Positions 1-6,318 of a stretch of DNA of 33,459 nucleotides are shown in pieces. The stretch covers positions 1 to 33,459 of the forward strand of contig MHXZ01000107.1 of the NCBI GenBank assembly GCA_001825665.1, read 5' to 3'. Each line of letters opens with the position of its first letter. Within the stretch, counting starts at the first letter, position 1. The notes under the pieces are model-generated. The model did no database searches. It saw nothing but the letters and a program-made list of their open reading frames with translations, and had not been told where the DNA came from. Position numbers and translations under genes: made by a program. The DNA is from Planctomycetes bacterium GWF2_41_51 (GTDB taxonomy: Bacteria; Planctomycetota; Phycisphaerae; Sedimentisphaerales; UBA12454).

Positions 1-99
1 GAAAGAAAAAAAGTTAATAGTAGAATGAGCGTAGTGGAGCCGAAAAAGCTCTCTTAGAAATGAACTTCTTTTGTGCCATTCTTGCTGACGACATACATG

Positions 100-120
100 C
101 CGCCGAAGGCGGAGAAAATT
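100..120. repeat. CCGCC/GGCGG hairpin repeat, copy 1
   Basis: A 5-bp perfect stem, CCGCC at 100-104 and GGCGG at 108-112, closes a GAA loop and is followed by AGAAAATT. A second copy with the same stem, an AGA loop and the tail ATAAATTT is at 10935-10955. The same stem with different loops and similar tails suggests a dispersed small repeat rather than a terminator, since no T-run follows. Confidence 0.55.
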
Positions 121-217
121 GAGAGTAGAGAGTCGAAAGTTGAGCAGAACGAAACGGACGAGATTTGAGATTTGAAATTTTCCCAAAGGGATGCCTAACG
201 GCAGAGATTTGAGAAAT
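119..217. repeat. Degenerate 7-nt-period repeat arrays
   Basis: Three stretches show an exact 7-nt period with base drift. At 119-146 four units begin TTGAGAG, TAGAGAG, TCGAAAG, TTGAGCA. At 160-180 there are GAGATTT, GAGATTT, GAAATTT. At 204-217 there are GAGATTT and GAGAAAT. The same period and A/T-rich, purine-heavy style recur in four other intergenic regions of this window. Confidence 0.65.
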
Positions 218-300
218 AACGAGTCGTCGCACCCCCCGATTACTCGAGGGCAGGCTTGACTGCTAAACGAATTGCGAATGTTGGGCGGCATGAAGACAGA

Positions 301-325
301 GATTGCCACGCTTCGCTCGCAATGA
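301..325. repeat. GATTGC...GCAATGAC inverted-repeat element
   Basis: ATTGC at 302-306 pairs with GCAAT at 318-322 around a CTTCGCT-containing loop, and the element ends in AATGAC. Elements of this type (a GATT arm, a CTTCGCT centre and an AATGAC end) are familiar to me as dispersed intergenic repeats in many bacterial genomes. Relatives here are at 8207-8229 and, interrupted, at 10924-10966. It abuts the hairpin beginning at 326. Confidence 0.5.
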
Positions 326-366
326 CCCTGATAAGGATTGCATAAATTCAATCCTACAGGGCAGGC
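326..366 (+). repeat. CCCTG...CAGGGCAGGC hairpin element, copy 1
   Basis: The outer stem CCCTG (326-330)/CAGGG (357-361) and the inner stem AGGATTG (334-340)/CAATCCT (349-355) enclose an 8-nt loop; CAGGC follows directly. Copy 2 at 771-805 keeps the outer stem, the ATA joint and the CAGGC tail but has a different, still self-complementary inner stem. That points to selection for structure or a structured mobile repeat. Confidence 0.6.
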
Positions 367-371
367 CCCAG

Positions 372-517
372 TTAGAAGATGCTTACAGCACTTATCTAAT
401 GGACAAGCATTGAAGATTGAACCCGCTGGCAGGCAAGCGGGCTAAATACGGTTTAATTCTTGACCCCAGTAAGATTTCTTCAAGAATCATAATCATAATA
501 CAATGGCAATCTTCTAA
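372..517 (+). other. Cluster of nested and competing hairpins
   Basis: Several perfect pairings lie within 146 nt: ATGCTT 379-384 with AAGCAT 405-410; CCCGCT 422-427 with AGCGGG 436-441; ATTCTTGA 456-463 with TCAAGAAT 480-487; and GAAGATTG 412-419 with CAATCTTC 507-514, which encloses the last two. TTAGAAGAT at 372-380 can instead pair with ATCTTCTAA at 509-517, so the distal arm has two exclusive partners. It may be a structured RNA, but no known family is recognised and no promoter is clear just upstream. Confidence 0.35.
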
Positions 518-610
518 AAATCGTATTGGCGTCTGGAAACCTTTAAAGAAATCACGGGGCAGGCACGCATAAGAAGCATAAAGTTAAAAAAACAGACAAT
601 GTATTTTTCT

Positions 611-639
611 TTGACATTATGGGGGTATTGGAATACACT
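611..639 (+). promoter_or_regulatory. Sigma-70-like promoter, probably for gyrA
   Basis: TTGACA at 611-616 and TACACT at 634-639 are separated by 17 nt, close to the housekeeping consensus. The nearest downstream gene on this strand is gyrA, about 220 nt away, so the transcript would carry a long leader containing two 7-nt-period arrays and one CCCTG...CAGGGCAGGC hairpin. The call rests on consensus match alone. Confidence 0.4.
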
Positions 640-702
640 TTGGGGTTTAGAATTGCAGGCAGAATGCGCTTTTTGCAGGCGAATGTAAGTAGTTAATATA
701 AA

Positions 703-770
703 AGAACATAGAACGCAGAACTTAGAACGTAGAAGGCGTAAATTCGAAATACGAATGTCGAAAATCGAAA
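703..770. repeat. Nine-unit 7-nt-period array
   Basis: Units at 703, 710, 717, 724 and 731 begin AGAA (AGAACAT, AGAACGC, AGAACTT, AGAACGT, AGAAGGC). After 5 nt a second set starts at 743, 750, 757 and 764 (TTCGAAA, TACGAAT, GTCGAAA, ATCGAAA). Spacing is exactly seven throughout each set. This is the clearest heptad array in the window and sits in the gyrA leader. Confidence 0.75.
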
Positions 771-805
771 CCCTGATATGATGCAAAACATCTTACAGGG
801 CAGGC
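771..805 (+). repeat. CCCTG...CAGGGCAGGC hairpin element, copy 2
   Basis: CCCTG (771-775) pairs with CAGGG (796-800); the inner stem is GATG (780-783)/CATC (789-792) around CAAAA; the tail CAGGC ends at 805. It matches the element at 326-366 at both ends but differs in the inner stem. A further weak 7-nt-period stretch (809-836) follows and runs almost to the gyrA start. Confidence 0.6.
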
Positions 806-860
806 AATATCAAATTACGAAAATTCAAAATATTAAAACAGGAAATATTGAGTAAAAAAC

Positions 861-3437
861 ATGGATGAGCAAAAGAAATCGGAACGGGTAGAAGATATAC
901 GAATCTTAGAGGAGATGAAGAATTCGTATATGAATTATGCAATGAGCGTTATCGTATCGAGGGCACTGCCGGATGTACGAGACGGACTCAAGCCTTCGCA
1001 GAGACGTATTCTTGTCGCGATGAATGACCTTAACCTCGGGCCGAGAAGCAAGCACAGAAAATGCGCGAAAATCGTCGGCGATACTTCAGGTAACTATCAT
1101 CCGCATGGAGACCAGGCTACTTATGGAACGCTGGTTCGCATGGGGCAGGACTGGAATATGAGGCATACGCTCGTTGACCCGCAGGGAAATTTCGGAAGTA
1201 TCGATAATGACCCCCCTGCTGCGATGAGGTATACAGAAGCGAGAATGACCGGCGAAGCGATGGAGATGCTTGAAGACCTTAATCGCGATACGGTTGATTT
1301 TATAGCGAACTATGATGAGACACGGGAAGAGCCTGTGGTTCTGCCGAGCAGGTTTCCGAATCTGCTGGTGAACGGTTCGACGGGTATCGCGGTTGGTATG
1401 GCGACGAATCTTCCGCCGCATAATCTTGGCGAGATTTGCGATGCGCTGCTGCTGGTTATCAAAGACCCGAACTGCGGGTTTAAGGATATTATGCAGGTAT
1501 TGCCGGGGCCTGATTTTCCGACTGGCGGGATTATCTGCGGGCGGAAGGGAATTCGCGAGGCGTTCGCGACGGGCAAAGGACATTTGAGGGTTCGCGGCAA
1601 GGTTGAAATCGAAGAGACGAAAAAAGGCCGAAAGCAAATCATCATAAATGAAATACCGTATATGACGGTCAAGACGAGCATCGTTGAGAAAATCGCGGAG
1701 CTTGTTGAGAATGACCAATTACCGGAGGTTTCGGATGTTCGGGATGAGTCGGACAGGAACGGGATGCGGATCGTTGTCGAATTGAAGAAAGACGCAGAAG
1801 AGCAGATTGTGCTGAATAAATTGTACCGGTACACTCCGCTGCAATCGACGTTTGCGATATCGAATGTTGCACTGGTGAATAACCGGCCTGAGACGCTGAA
1901 TATCCGGCAGATGCTGGAGCATTTCATCGGGCACAGGAAGGTTGTGATTCGCAGGCGGACGAGATTTTTGCTGATTCGGTGCAGGAATCGTGCGCATATC
2001 TTGGAGGGATTGATACTTGCGATAAGCGATATCGATGAGATTATCGAATTGATAAAGAAATCGCCTGATGTTGCGACGGCGAAATTGAATTTGATGAATA
2101 AGGCGCTGAAGCTGGTTGAGACTGCGACATTGCAGAAATTGCTGCCGGCAGAGTTTATGGGGCGGGCAAGCGGAGAGGACCAGTTTTTGACGGGGCCTCA
2201 GGCTGACGCGATTTTGATTATGCAGCTTCAACGATTGACGGGGCTTGAAATTGAAAGGCTCGGCAAGGAGTATAGTGCTCTTGTTGAAGAGATTAAAGGA
2301 TACGAGGCGATACTTGCGGATGAGAAACTTGTGCTGGATATAATTACGGAAGATCTGTATGAATTGAAGGACAAGTACACAAATAAACGCAGGACTGAAA
2401 TCGCTGAAGAAATGGAAGAGATGGATATCGAGGACCTTATCGCGGACGAAGAGGTGCTTGTTACATTGAGCCATGGCGGATACGTGAAGCGAATGCCTGT
2501 TGATACTTATCGTAAACAGGGACGCGGCGGAAAAGGGATTATCGGGTCGGATACGCGCGAGGGCGATTTTATTGAGTCGCTGTTTACGGCGTCGACGCAC
2601 GATTATCTGCTGGTGTTTACGAATCGCGGGAAGTGCTACTGGCTGAAGGTTTATAATGTTCCGCAGCTTACGCGGCAGAGCAAGGGGCGGAGTATCGCGA
2701 ACCTTTTGAATATGGGCGATCAGAAAATCACGTCGATTATTAACGTCAGCAATTTTGACGAACGGAATCTTGTGATGGCGACGAAGAACGGCGTTATCAA
2801 GAAATCGGCACTGTCGCTTTATGATAATCCCCGGCCGAGCGGAATTATCGCAGTGAAACTTGATCCGAACGATGATCTTATCGGGGTTGCGCTGACGAAT
2901 GGAAAGAATCATATTATTCTCGGCACGAAAGACGGAATGGCGATCCGGTTCGATGAAGAACAGGCACGGCCAATGGGTCGATCGGCGCACGGCGTAAAGG
3001 GAATCAGTTTGCGAAAAGGCGATTTTGTCGTCGATATGGTTGTTGCGGAAGAGGGAGCATCGCTGCTGACGGTTTGCGAAAAGGGTTACGGCAAACGGAC
3101 GGAGCTTGATGATTATCGCGCACAGAATCGCGGCGGTATCGGGCTGATTAACATTAAGACATCAGATAGAAACGGGAACGTTGTCGCGATAAAGACGGTT
3201 AAAGGCGATGATGATATTATGATTATCACGGCGAAAGGGATTATTATTCGGACGGGACTGGACGAGCTGCGGGAAATCGGCAGGAATACGCAAGGCGTTC
3301 GGCTGATTAAGCTGGATGATGATGATAAGGTTGTCGCGGTTGAACGGGTTGTCGTGGAAGATAAAGATGAAGCTTCTGCGGGTGAGACGCCGAAAGACCC
3401 GGCAAATGAGAACGATAAAACGGAAACCACGAATTAA
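861..3437 (+). CDS. gyrA: DNA gyrase subunit A
   Basis: GyrA is the breakage-reunion subunit of the A2B2 gyrase that introduces negative supercoils. The 858-residue length is normal. The DNA-cleavage domain covers roughly residues 30-480, with the catalytic tyrosine in AMRYTEARM at Y124; the C-terminal beta-pinwheel carries a GyrA box (QGRGGKG) near residue 551, favouring gyrase over topoisomerase IV. The quinolone pocket reads HPHGDQATYGT, with Gln at the E. coli Ser83 position and Gly at the Asp87 position. No gyrB neighbour is visible. The start has no strong Shine-Dalgarno (only GAG about 10 nt upstream). The last codons, encoding TTN, and the TAA stop lie inside a CACGAATTAA-type repeat that continues downstream, so the C-terminus has probably been altered by it. 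The acidic tail after residue 830 is non-conserved. Confidence 0.97.
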   Translation: MDEQKKSERVEDIRILEEMKNSYMNYAMSVIVSRALPDVRDGLKPSQRRILVAMNDLNLGPRSKHRKCAKIVGDTSGNYHPHGDQATYGTLVRMGQDWNMRHTLVDPQGNFGSIDNDPPAAMRYTEARMTGEAMEMLEDLNRDTVDFIANYDETREEPVVLPSRFPNLLVNGSTGIAVGMATNLPPHNLGEICDALLLVIKDPNCGFKDIMQVLPGPDFPTGGIICGRKGIREAFATGKGHLRVRGKVEIEETKKGRKQIIINEIPYMTVKTSIVEKIAELVENDQLPEVSDVRDESDRNGMRIVVELKKDAEEQIVLNKLYRYTPLQSTFAISNVALVNNRPETLNIRQMLEHFIGHRKVVIRRRTRFLLIRCRNRAHILEGLILAISDIDEIIELIKKSPDVATAKLNLMNKALKLVETATLQKLLPAEFMGRASGEDQFLTGPQADAILIMQLQRLTGLEIERLGKEYSALVEEIKGYEAILADEKLVLDIITEDLYELKDKYTNKRRTEIAEEMEEMDIEDLIADEEVLVTLSHGGYVKRMPVDTYRKQGRGGKGIIGSDTREGDFIESLFTASTHDYLLVFTNRGKCYWLKVYNVPQLTRQSKGRSIANLLNMGDQKITSIINVSNFDERNLVMATKNGVIKKSALSLYDNPRPSGIIAVKLDPNDDLIGVALTNGKNHIILGTKDGMAIRFDEEQARPMGRSAHGVKGISLRKGDFVVDMVVAEEGASLLTVCEKGYGKRTELDDYRAQNRGGIGLINIKTSDRNGNVVAIKTVKGDDDIMIITAKGIIIRTGLDELREIGRNTQGVRLIKLDDDDKVVAVERVVVEDKDEASAGETPKDPANENDKTETTN

Positions 3438-3458
3438 CACGAAGAAACACGAATTATA
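3425..3458. repeat. CACGAA 10-nt-period words spanning the gyrA stop
   Basis: Three words begin at 3429, 3439 and 3449 (CACGAATTAA, CACGAAGAAA, CACGAATTAT). The first supplies the gyrA TAA stop codon. A related stretch, CGAATGAACACGAATAA, ends the histidine kinase gene at 31117. The array fills the short gap to the next gene, whose ribosome site AAGGGA begins at its end. Confidence 0.65.
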
Positions 3459-3465
3459 AGGGAAT

Positions 3466-4605
3466 ATGATGAAAAAATTTGTGATTCTATGGATAGGAAT
3501 TTTGTTTAGTGCACAATTTGCTGGTGCGAAAACTATAAATATTGAAGTTACGAATCCGCTGGATGAGAGCAGGTTTGAGACGGTTTCGGTCGATCTTGCG
3601 AAAATCGGGAAATTCAAATATGCCAAGCCGGCGGTTTATTGCGAGAATTTCAAGAGATTCATCGCCTGCCAGGTAATTGATAACGACAGCAACGGCACTA
3701 ATGATGAACTTGTGTTTCAGGCGGAGTTCAAGGCAAGACAGGTATTGCTGTTCGATATTGTCGAAGCGAACGTTGTAAACGAAGTGGAAGTATTGAATGG
3801 CGCGATTGCGAATTATATTCAGCAGAGGAAAGATGATTTTGCGTGGGAGAACGATAAAATCGCGTTCAGGATGTATGGACAGGAATTGCAGCGGACGGAG
3901 CTAACCAGCAGCGGAATCGATGTATGGGTCAAGAAGGTTGGAAGGCCTGTCATGCTCGATTTGTATAAGAAAGGGCATGGTTTTTATCACGCAGATAATC
4001 CTATGGGCATTGATTTTTTTAATGTCGGGCCGACGCTGGGGTGCGGAGGATTGGGCGTTTGGCACAACGGCAAATTGCTGCTGTCGGAAAATTATAATGA
4101 ATGGAAAATTATCGCAAACGGGCCAATCAGAGTTATCTTTGAATTGACGTATAAGCCTTGGGATATCGGCGACGGCAGAAAAGTCGGCGAAGTGAAAAGA
4201 ATAAGCCTTGATAAAGGATGGAATTTTAATCGTATTGAAAGCAAATTCAACCGCGATGTGAATGATACAACGTTCGCAGTCGGAATTGTGAAATGCGAAA
4301 GAGACGGCAAGGAAATTTACGGACCAGAAAATCAATACCTCGGCTATTGGCAAAAAGAGGATAAAAAATTTGGAATCATCGGATGCGGCGTTGTTCTTAC
4401 TAAAGACTCGATAACGTATAAATCCGCGGAAGACGAAAAGAACTATATGCTGCTTGCGAAAGCAAAGAAAAATTCTGTGGTTTACTACGCGGGAGCTGGA
4501 TGGAATAAAAATCCGGGCTTTGAAACAGAAGATAAATGGATTTTGCTAATCAGGAAAATTAAGAGACAAATAAATAATCCTCTGAAAGTAGAAATAAAAA
4601 AATAA
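3466..4605 (+). CDS. Secreted DUF4861 family protein
   Basis: This 379-residue protein has an N-terminal signal peptide (about residues 1-21, ending near AGA) and then matches DUF4861 by its characteristic pattern: AWENDKIAFRMYG near 125-137, SGIDVWVKK, KGHGFYH and the glycine-rich FFNVGPTLGCGGLGVW near 190. DUF4861 proteins are secreted or periplasmic and common in Bacteroidetes and Planctomycetes, often near polysaccharide-degradation genes; their biochemical role is not established. Here it sits between gyrA and holA without other carbohydrate genes. Two in-frame ATGs occur at 3466 and 3469; the AAGGGA site at 3458-3463 suits the second slightly better, so the protein may begin MKKF. Confidence 0.85.
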   Translation: MMKKFVILWIGILFSAQFAGAKTINIEVTNPLDESRFETVSVDLAKIGKFKYAKPAVYCENFKRFIACQVIDNDSNGTNDELVFQAEFKARQVLLFDIVEANVVNEVEVLNGAIANYIQQRKDDFAWENDKIAFRMYGQELQRTELTSSGIDVWVKKVGRPVMLDLYKKGHGFYHADNPMGIDFFNVGPTLGCGGLGVWHNGKLLLSENYNEWKIIANGPIRVIFELTYKPWDIGDGRKVGEVKRISLDKGWNFNRIESKFNRDVNDTTFAVGIVKCERDGKEIYGPENQYLGYWQKEDKKFGIIGCGVVLTKDSITYKSAEDEKNYMLLAKAKKNSVVYYAGAGWNKNPGFETEDKWILLIRKIKRQINNPLKVEIKK

Positions 4606-4606
4606 A

Positions 4607-4639
4607 TCAGCCACAAAGACATTAAATTAACGACGAACG
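4607..4639. repeat. AGCCAC-type word after the DUF4861 stop
   Basis: AGCCACAAAGACATT starts 3 nt after the preceding TAA and runs to the holA start, which itself reads ATGCCACAGACG. It resembles the AGCCACTAAGG words at 5630 and AGCCACAGAG at 12075. No Shine-Dalgarno remains in this spacer. Confidence 0.45.
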
Positions 4640-5611
4640 ATGCCACAGACGAAAAAGACAAATTGCAAACCGATATATGTAGTCGCGGGGAAGGATGAAT
4701 TTCTTGTCGCGGAACGGGTTGCGGCATTGGTGAATCAACTGCTGACACCTGACCAGATGCAGATGTGTTTGTGGCGGGCGGATGCAGATAAAGTTACGGC
4801 GGTTGAGGTTTTTGATGAACTTCGGACACTGCCCTTTCTGGCGGAAAAACGAGTTGTTGTGCTGGCGGGAGCGGATGATTTTATAAGTAATAATCGCGAG
4901 CTTCTGGAGAAATATTTTGAAAGTCCGGCAAACAGCGGTGTGCTGATTCTCTCTGTCGGTACGTGGCATTCGAATACAAGGCTGGCAAAAATATTGCCGA
5001 AGATGGGAGAAGTTATTGCGGTCGGGGAAATAAAATCGCGGGAGCTTGTTTCGTACATTACCGATTATGCAAGCCAGCAGGGAAAAAATCTTTCATATAA
5101 CGCAGCGCAAATGCTGATAGAATTCGCGGGTGAGGAGCCGGGGATTTTGCGGAATGAAATCGATAAACTGGCGACGTTTGTGAATTCGGCGAAAAATATA
5201 ACTGAAAAACATATTTCGGAAGTTGTCGGTCGAAACAGGGCTTTCGGGGCGTTTGAGGTTATCGATTCTATGATGGCGGCGGATGCGGGCAAGGCTTTGG
5301 AGCAGCTTCGGTCGATGTTCGAGTCGGATAAAGATTCGGAATATACTATTCTCGGCGCGTTCGCGTGGCATTTTCGCAGGATGTTCAGCGCAGCCGCCCT
5401 GCTTGCCAAAGGCGAACGGCCTGATATGATTGCAAGAAAACTTCGGATATGGAACCAGCAGGAATTTTTCGGGATTATTAAAAAGACAGGCCTAAAGAAA
5501 ATCGGCGATTGTCTGCGGCAGCTTGCGGAATTCGATTACCAGATCAAGACCGGCAAAGCAACAGCGCAAACAGCGATAGAGTCGATGATAATACAGTTCG
5601 CGGGACGATAG
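4640..5611 (+). CDS. holA: DNA polymerase III subunit delta
   Basis: HolA is the clamp-loader wrench subunit that opens the beta sliding clamp. The 323-residue length is typical. The start region KPIYVVAGKDEFLVAERV (residues 11-28) is the usual beginning of the N-terminal AAA+-like domain, and PFLAEKRVVVLAGADDF and the later EIDKLATFV and FAWHFRRMFSAAALLAKG segments fit HolA. Delta lacks a working Walker A motif, and none is seen here. The start codon has no Shine-Dalgarno because the 34-nt gap behind the DUF4861 gene is repeat-derived, so the exact N-terminus is less certain than the identity. Confidence 0.9.
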   Translation: MPQTKKTNCKPIYVVAGKDEFLVAERVAALVNQLLTPDQMQMCLWRADADKVTAVEVFDELRTLPFLAEKRVVVLAGADDFISNNRELLEKYFESPANSGVLILSVGTWHSNTRLAKILPKMGEVIAVGEIKSRELVSYITDYASQQGKNLSYNAAQMLIEFAGEEPGILRNEIDKLATFVNSAKNITEKHISEVVGRNRAFGAFEVIDSMMAADAGKALEQLRSMFESDKDSEYTILGAFAWHFRRMFSAAALLAKGERPDMIARKLRIWNQQEFFGIIKKTGLKKIGDCLRQLAEFDYQIKTGKATAQTAIESMIIQFAGR

Positions 5612-5628
5612 CCTCTGAATTTGATTTG

Positions 5629-5660
5629 TTAGCCACTAAGGCACCAAGGCACTAAGAAAA
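5629..5660. repeat. CACTAAGG 8-nt-period words after holA
   Basis: After TTAGC, three words (CACTAAGG, CACCAAGG, CACTAAG) begin at 5633, 5641 and 5649. They lie 21 nt beyond the holA stop. Similar words are known to me from intergenic regions of many environmental bacteria; their origin is not understood. Confidence 0.6.
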
Positions 5661-5671
5661 TAATTCTATAT

Positions 5672-5706
5672 TTTTTAATCGCTATTCTACCTATTAAAAG
5701 GATTAT
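5672..5706. repeat. AT-rich repeat flanking the pentapeptide gene, copy 1
   Basis: TTTTTAATCGCT begins the repeat and CTATTAAAAGGATTAT ends it; TTTTAAT/ATTAAAA form a 7-bp stem. It overlaps the 3' end of the minus-strand pentapeptide gene (stop at 5703-5705). A direct-orientation copy lies at 6081-6116 on the other side of that gene. Confidence 0.55.
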
Positions 5707-6062
5707 TTTTTATAATTTTTTATCAATTGTTCAACAGAATAGCCGTTGATTGTCATACCATCGATTTGGCAGTTTTCGAGTTTCACGTTTTGCAGATTAC
5801 AGTTGAAAAATTTTGAGTCGTTGAGGTCGCACTGGTCAAAAACGAGGCCTCTTTGTTTTCTGTCGCCTTTTGTTTCAGGCGGCAGCCCGATGTGCTGGAA
5901 TTTTGTACCACCTAACTGCGCAGCAGTAAAAGAAACATCGCTGAAATTAATGTTGTGAAATGTCGATTGCGATAGATTTACATCGTCAAATTTGGATTTT
6001 GATAAGTTTACGTTTAAGAATTGCGAGCCGCTGATATTAGCGTTTTCAAATTGTTCTGACAT
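5703..6062 (-). CDS. Pentapeptide-repeat protein
   Basis: The 119-residue protein consists almost wholly of pentapeptide repeats of the A(N/D)LXX type, for example ANISG, VNLSK, VNLSQ, INFSD and CDLND, predicting a right-handed quadrilateral beta-helix. No signal peptide is seen, so it is probably cytoplasmic. Family members range from gyrase-protecting DNA mimics (Qnr, MfpA) to proteins of unknown role; this one is shorter than Qnr (about 218 residues), so gyrase protection is only a possibility suggested by gyrA 2.6 kb away. I place the start at the ATG of MSEQF because AAAGGAAA lies just upstream; the longer frame from 6077 would translate that site as MKGKI. Related AT-rich repeats flank the gene on both sides. 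Confidence 0.8.
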   Translation of the reverse strand: MSEQFENANISGSQFLNVNLSKSKFDDVNLSQSTFHNINFSDVSFTAAQLGGTKFQHIGLPPETKGDRKQRGLVFDQCDLNDSKFFNCNLQNVKLENCQIDGMTINGYSVEQLIKNYKK

Positions 6063-6077
6063 AATTTTTCCTTTCAT

Positions 6078-6318
6078 GTTTTTTTAATCACTGATTACAC
6101 TGATTAAAAGGATTATATACTAAATACGTAATTCTAAACACAAAATCCATAATGAAATAGTTTAAATCGTCATCTCCCGGGGCGGGCAACTTAAAATTTT
6201 AACTGTTCAAAACTAAGACTTTTGGGGGCTGAAATAGAGGAATTTCCCTATAGTGGTTTTTACCTATATTTTTAGAATTTACAAATAGTTAGTATCATTA
6301 TTTGTCAGGAGAAGAAAC
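6078..6318. repeat. AT-rich repeat copy 2 in a divergent spacer
   Basis: The 241-bp spacer separates the pentapeptide gene (-) from the HAF gene (+). At 6081-6116 a copy of the repeat at 5672-5706 occurs: TTTTTAATCACT at its start and TGATTAAAAGGATTAT at its end, with a perfect 9-bp inverted pair TTTTAATCA/TGATTAAAA. The 14-mer GAAATAGTTTAAAT near 6154 recurs near 31156. Near 6176 the string CCCGGGGCGGGC belongs to the GC-rich repeat vocabulary. No convincing promoter could be picked out. Confidence 0.5.

Larger units (their letters stand above)
1..860. other. Gene-free, repeat-rich region upstream of gyrA
   Basis: No convincing gene is visible; the open frames here have no recognisable protein character. 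The stretch is a patchwork of short repeats: 7-nt-period degenerate arrays (119-146, 160-180, 204-217, 703-770, 809-836), a GC-rich hairpin at 100-112, a GATTGC...GCAATGAC element at 301-325, two CCCTG...CAGGGCAGGC hairpins (326-366 and 771-805) and a cluster of nested hairpins at 372-517. A sigma-70-like promoter lies at 611-639. The word GGGCAGGC recurs near 249, 360, 557 and 799. Gene remnants are possible but none can be identified by eye. Confidence 0.75.

Noticed and set aside
514-786. Minus-strand 90-codon open frame upstream of gyrA
   Set aside because: It is translated from heptamer arrays and hairpin repeats; the product has repeat-derived low-complexity segments and no family resemblance.
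1-860. CRISPR array or integron attC sites in the repeat-rich region
   Set aside because: Repeats are 7-41 nt and degenerate, with no regular spacer length, no cas or integrase gene, and no attC-type consensus.
1086-1718. Long antisense open frames across gyrA, including 1719-2990
   Set aside because: They lie opposite an unambiguous gyrA, their translations are rich in Arg, His, Gln and Ile without domain character, and no ribosome site precedes them.
5703-6062. Pentapeptide protein as a Qnr-type gyrase protector
   Set aside because: It is much shorter than Qnr, lacks visible Qnr loop insertions, and the closeness of gyrA alone is not enough.
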